5,849 nt of DNA from positions 1 through 5,849 of the forward strand of contig JASBTO010000120.1 of assembly GCA_030148365.1 (NCBI GenBank), given 5' to 3'. This DNA comes from Kangiellaceae bacterium. GTDB taxonomy: Bacteria; Pseudomonadota; Gammaproteobacteria; Enterobacterales; Kangiellaceae. The notes beneath the pieces were generated by a model. It saw only the letters and a program-made list of their open reading frames with translations. It was not told the origin of the DNA and did no database searches. Shown here piece by piece: positions 4,810 to 5,849 of the stretch; position 1 is the stretch's first letter, and every line of letters begins with the position of its first letter. The position numbers and the translations under genes were made by a program.

Positions 4810-5829
4810 TCAGGAACCGGCGGCAGTCAACTCCGACAAGGGCCAGCGGGGTCTTACCCGGACGGCCTGATCGACCTCGGCCCCCATTTTCAGACGGCAA
4901 TACCCGGCATAGGCGATCATGGCGCCGTTATCGGTGCAAAATTCATGGCGCGGGAAGAACACCTCCCCGCCTCTTTTTTCCAGCAACTTGCCGAGACCTT
5001 CCCGCAAGGCGAGATTGGCACTGACGCCGCCGGCGACCACCAGTTGCCGTCGCCCCGTCTGCTCCAGCGCCCGGCGGCACTTGATCAACAGGGTATCCAC
5101 GACTGCGTCCTGAAAGGCCCGGGCGATATCGGCCAGGCTTTGCGGACTCCGATCGGACTTGTTAAGGGTGTTGGCAGCAAAAGTCTTGAGACCGCTGAAA
5201 CTGAAATCGAGGCCGGGCCTGTCGGTCATGGGCCGGGGAAAGCGGTGACTGTCGGGCCGGCCCTGCTCGGCGAGTCTGGCAAGCGCCGGCCCGCCCGGAT
5301 ACCCGAGGCCCATGATCTTGCCGGTCTTGTCGAAGGCTTCCCCGGCGGCATCATCAATGGACTCGCCGAGGATCTCGTAGTCGCCGAGCGCCTTGACGTC
5401 CACCAGCAGGGTATGGCCACCGGAAACCAGCAACGCGACAAAGGGGAATTCCGGGGCGCGGGTTTCCAGCATCGGGGCCAGCAGATGGCCTTCCATATGG
5501 TGTACACCAATCGCGGGCTTGCCCCAGGCAAAGGCCATGGCCCGGGCAATCCCGGCCCCGACCAACAGGGCGCCGATCAGGCCGGGGCCCGCGGTATAGG
5601 CAACGCCGTCCAGCTCTTCACCCTTGCAGCCGGCCTCTTCAAGCACTTGCCGCACCAGCGGTAAAGTCTTGCGAATATGGTCGCGGGAGGCCAGTTCCGG
5701 CACCACGCCGCCGTAGTCGGCATGCAGGTCTATCTGGCTGTATAGCGCATCGGCTATAATGCCGGCTTCGTCGTCATAAATGGCGACGCCGGTCTCGTCA
5801 CAGGAGGTTTCGATGCCAAGTACGCGCAT
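4810..5829 (-). CDS. tsaD: tRNA N6-adenosine threonylcarbamoyltransferase TsaD (Gcp/YgjD)
   Basis: Transfers the threonylcarbamoyl group from TC-AMP to A37 of tRNAs reading ANN codons, making t6A, together with TsaB and TsaE (TC-AMP itself comes from TsaC); cytoplasmic and generally essential. The 339 residues (E. coli: 337) align along the whole length: MRVLGIETSCDETG (1-14), the metal-binding HHMEGH (110-115; H111 and H115), VSGGHT (135-140), GESIDDAAGEAFDK (155-168), DFSFSGLKTF (208-217), AGGVSAN (266-272) and TDNG (299-302) with the metal-ligand Asp300. Positions match E. coli numbering. The ATG start at 5829 gives the standard N-terminus; the upstream ribosome site is weak. It is convergent with plsY and probably transcribed alone from beyond the window's right edge. 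In many gammaproteobacteria the divergent neighbour is rpsU, but only 20 bases remain here. Confidence 0.97.
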   Translation of the reverse strand: MRVLGIETSCDETGVAIYDDEAGIIADALYSQIDLHADYGGVVPELASRDHIRKTLPLVRQVLEEAGCKGEELDGVAYTAGPGLIGALLVGAGIARAMAFAWGKPAIGVHHMEGHLLAPMLETRAPEFPFVALLVSGGHTLLVDVKALGDYEILGESIDDAAGEAFDKTGKIMGLGYPGGPALARLAEQGRPDSHRFPRPMTDRPGLDFSFSGLKTFAANTLNKSDRSPQSLADIARAFQDAVVDTLLIKCRRALEQTGRRQLVVAGGVSANLALREGLGKLLEKRGGEVFFPRHEFCTDNGAMIAYAGYCRLKMGAEVDQAVRVRPRWPLSELTAAGS

Positions 5830-5849
5830 GGAGCCATTTTTCCGGGGCT

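Noticed and set aside
4228..5664. Open frame of 478 codons on the plus strand
   Set aside because: It runs out of frame through plsY and antisense through tsaD, both clear conserved genes. Its product is low-complexity, Gly/Pro/Arg-rich and matches nothing I know. Long chance frames are expected in GC-rich DNA.
1..5849. Search for CRISPR arrays, tRNA/rRNA, IS elements or defence genes
   Set aside because: No regular repeats, cloverleaf-like segments, transposase motifs or unusual base composition were seen. The genes are conserved housekeeping ones throughout.

Overview
The window looks like ordinary chromosomal DNA from a GC-rich, non-enteric gammaproteobacterium. TsaD, UppP, FolB and PlsY all resemble gammaproteobacterial versions. 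The linkage of folB, uppP, plsY and tsaD is known from that class (E. coli keeps a looser form of it). The species cannot be named from this sequence.

Layout: positions 1-90 are non-coding, with overlapping inverted repeats, one of them REP-like. Positions 91-4069 hold a tightly packed minus-strand block, read right to left: folB (dihydroneopterin aldolase), folK (HPPK), a pteridine-reductase-type short-chain dehydrogenase, a MidA/NDUFAF7-family methyltransferase, a small unknown membrane protein and uppP (undecaprenyl-diphosphatase). Three of its junctions overlap by 1-4 bases, so translational coupling is likely. A 144-base divergent region (4070-4213) separates folB from plsY (acyl-phosphate glycerol-3-phosphate acyltransferase) on the plus strand. 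plsY converges on tsaD (minus strand), with 17 bases between the stop codons. tsaD begins 20 bases from the right edge.

How the genes fit together: FolB and FolK catalyse consecutive steps making 6-hydroxymethyl-dihydropterin pyrophosphate for folate. The adjacent reductase carries the Asp-Tyr-Lys site of pteridine reductases, so it probably reduces a pterin or dihydrofolate. UppP recycles the undecaprenyl carrier for the cell wall. PlsY starts phospholipid synthesis. TsaD makes the t6A tRNA modification. MidA relatives support respiratory complex I assembly. This is a housekeeping neighbourhood, with no sign of mobile elements, CRISPR, defence genes, tRNA or rRNA.

I do not see a new multi-gene system. 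The most interesting points are small. There is a strong ribosome-binding site placed for a CTG start of midA that would extend the protein by 25 residues. Four-base NTGA overlaps with non-ATG starts recur along the operon. An unrecognised 87-residue membrane protein sits between midA and uppP. A pteridine reductase is embedded in the folate operon.
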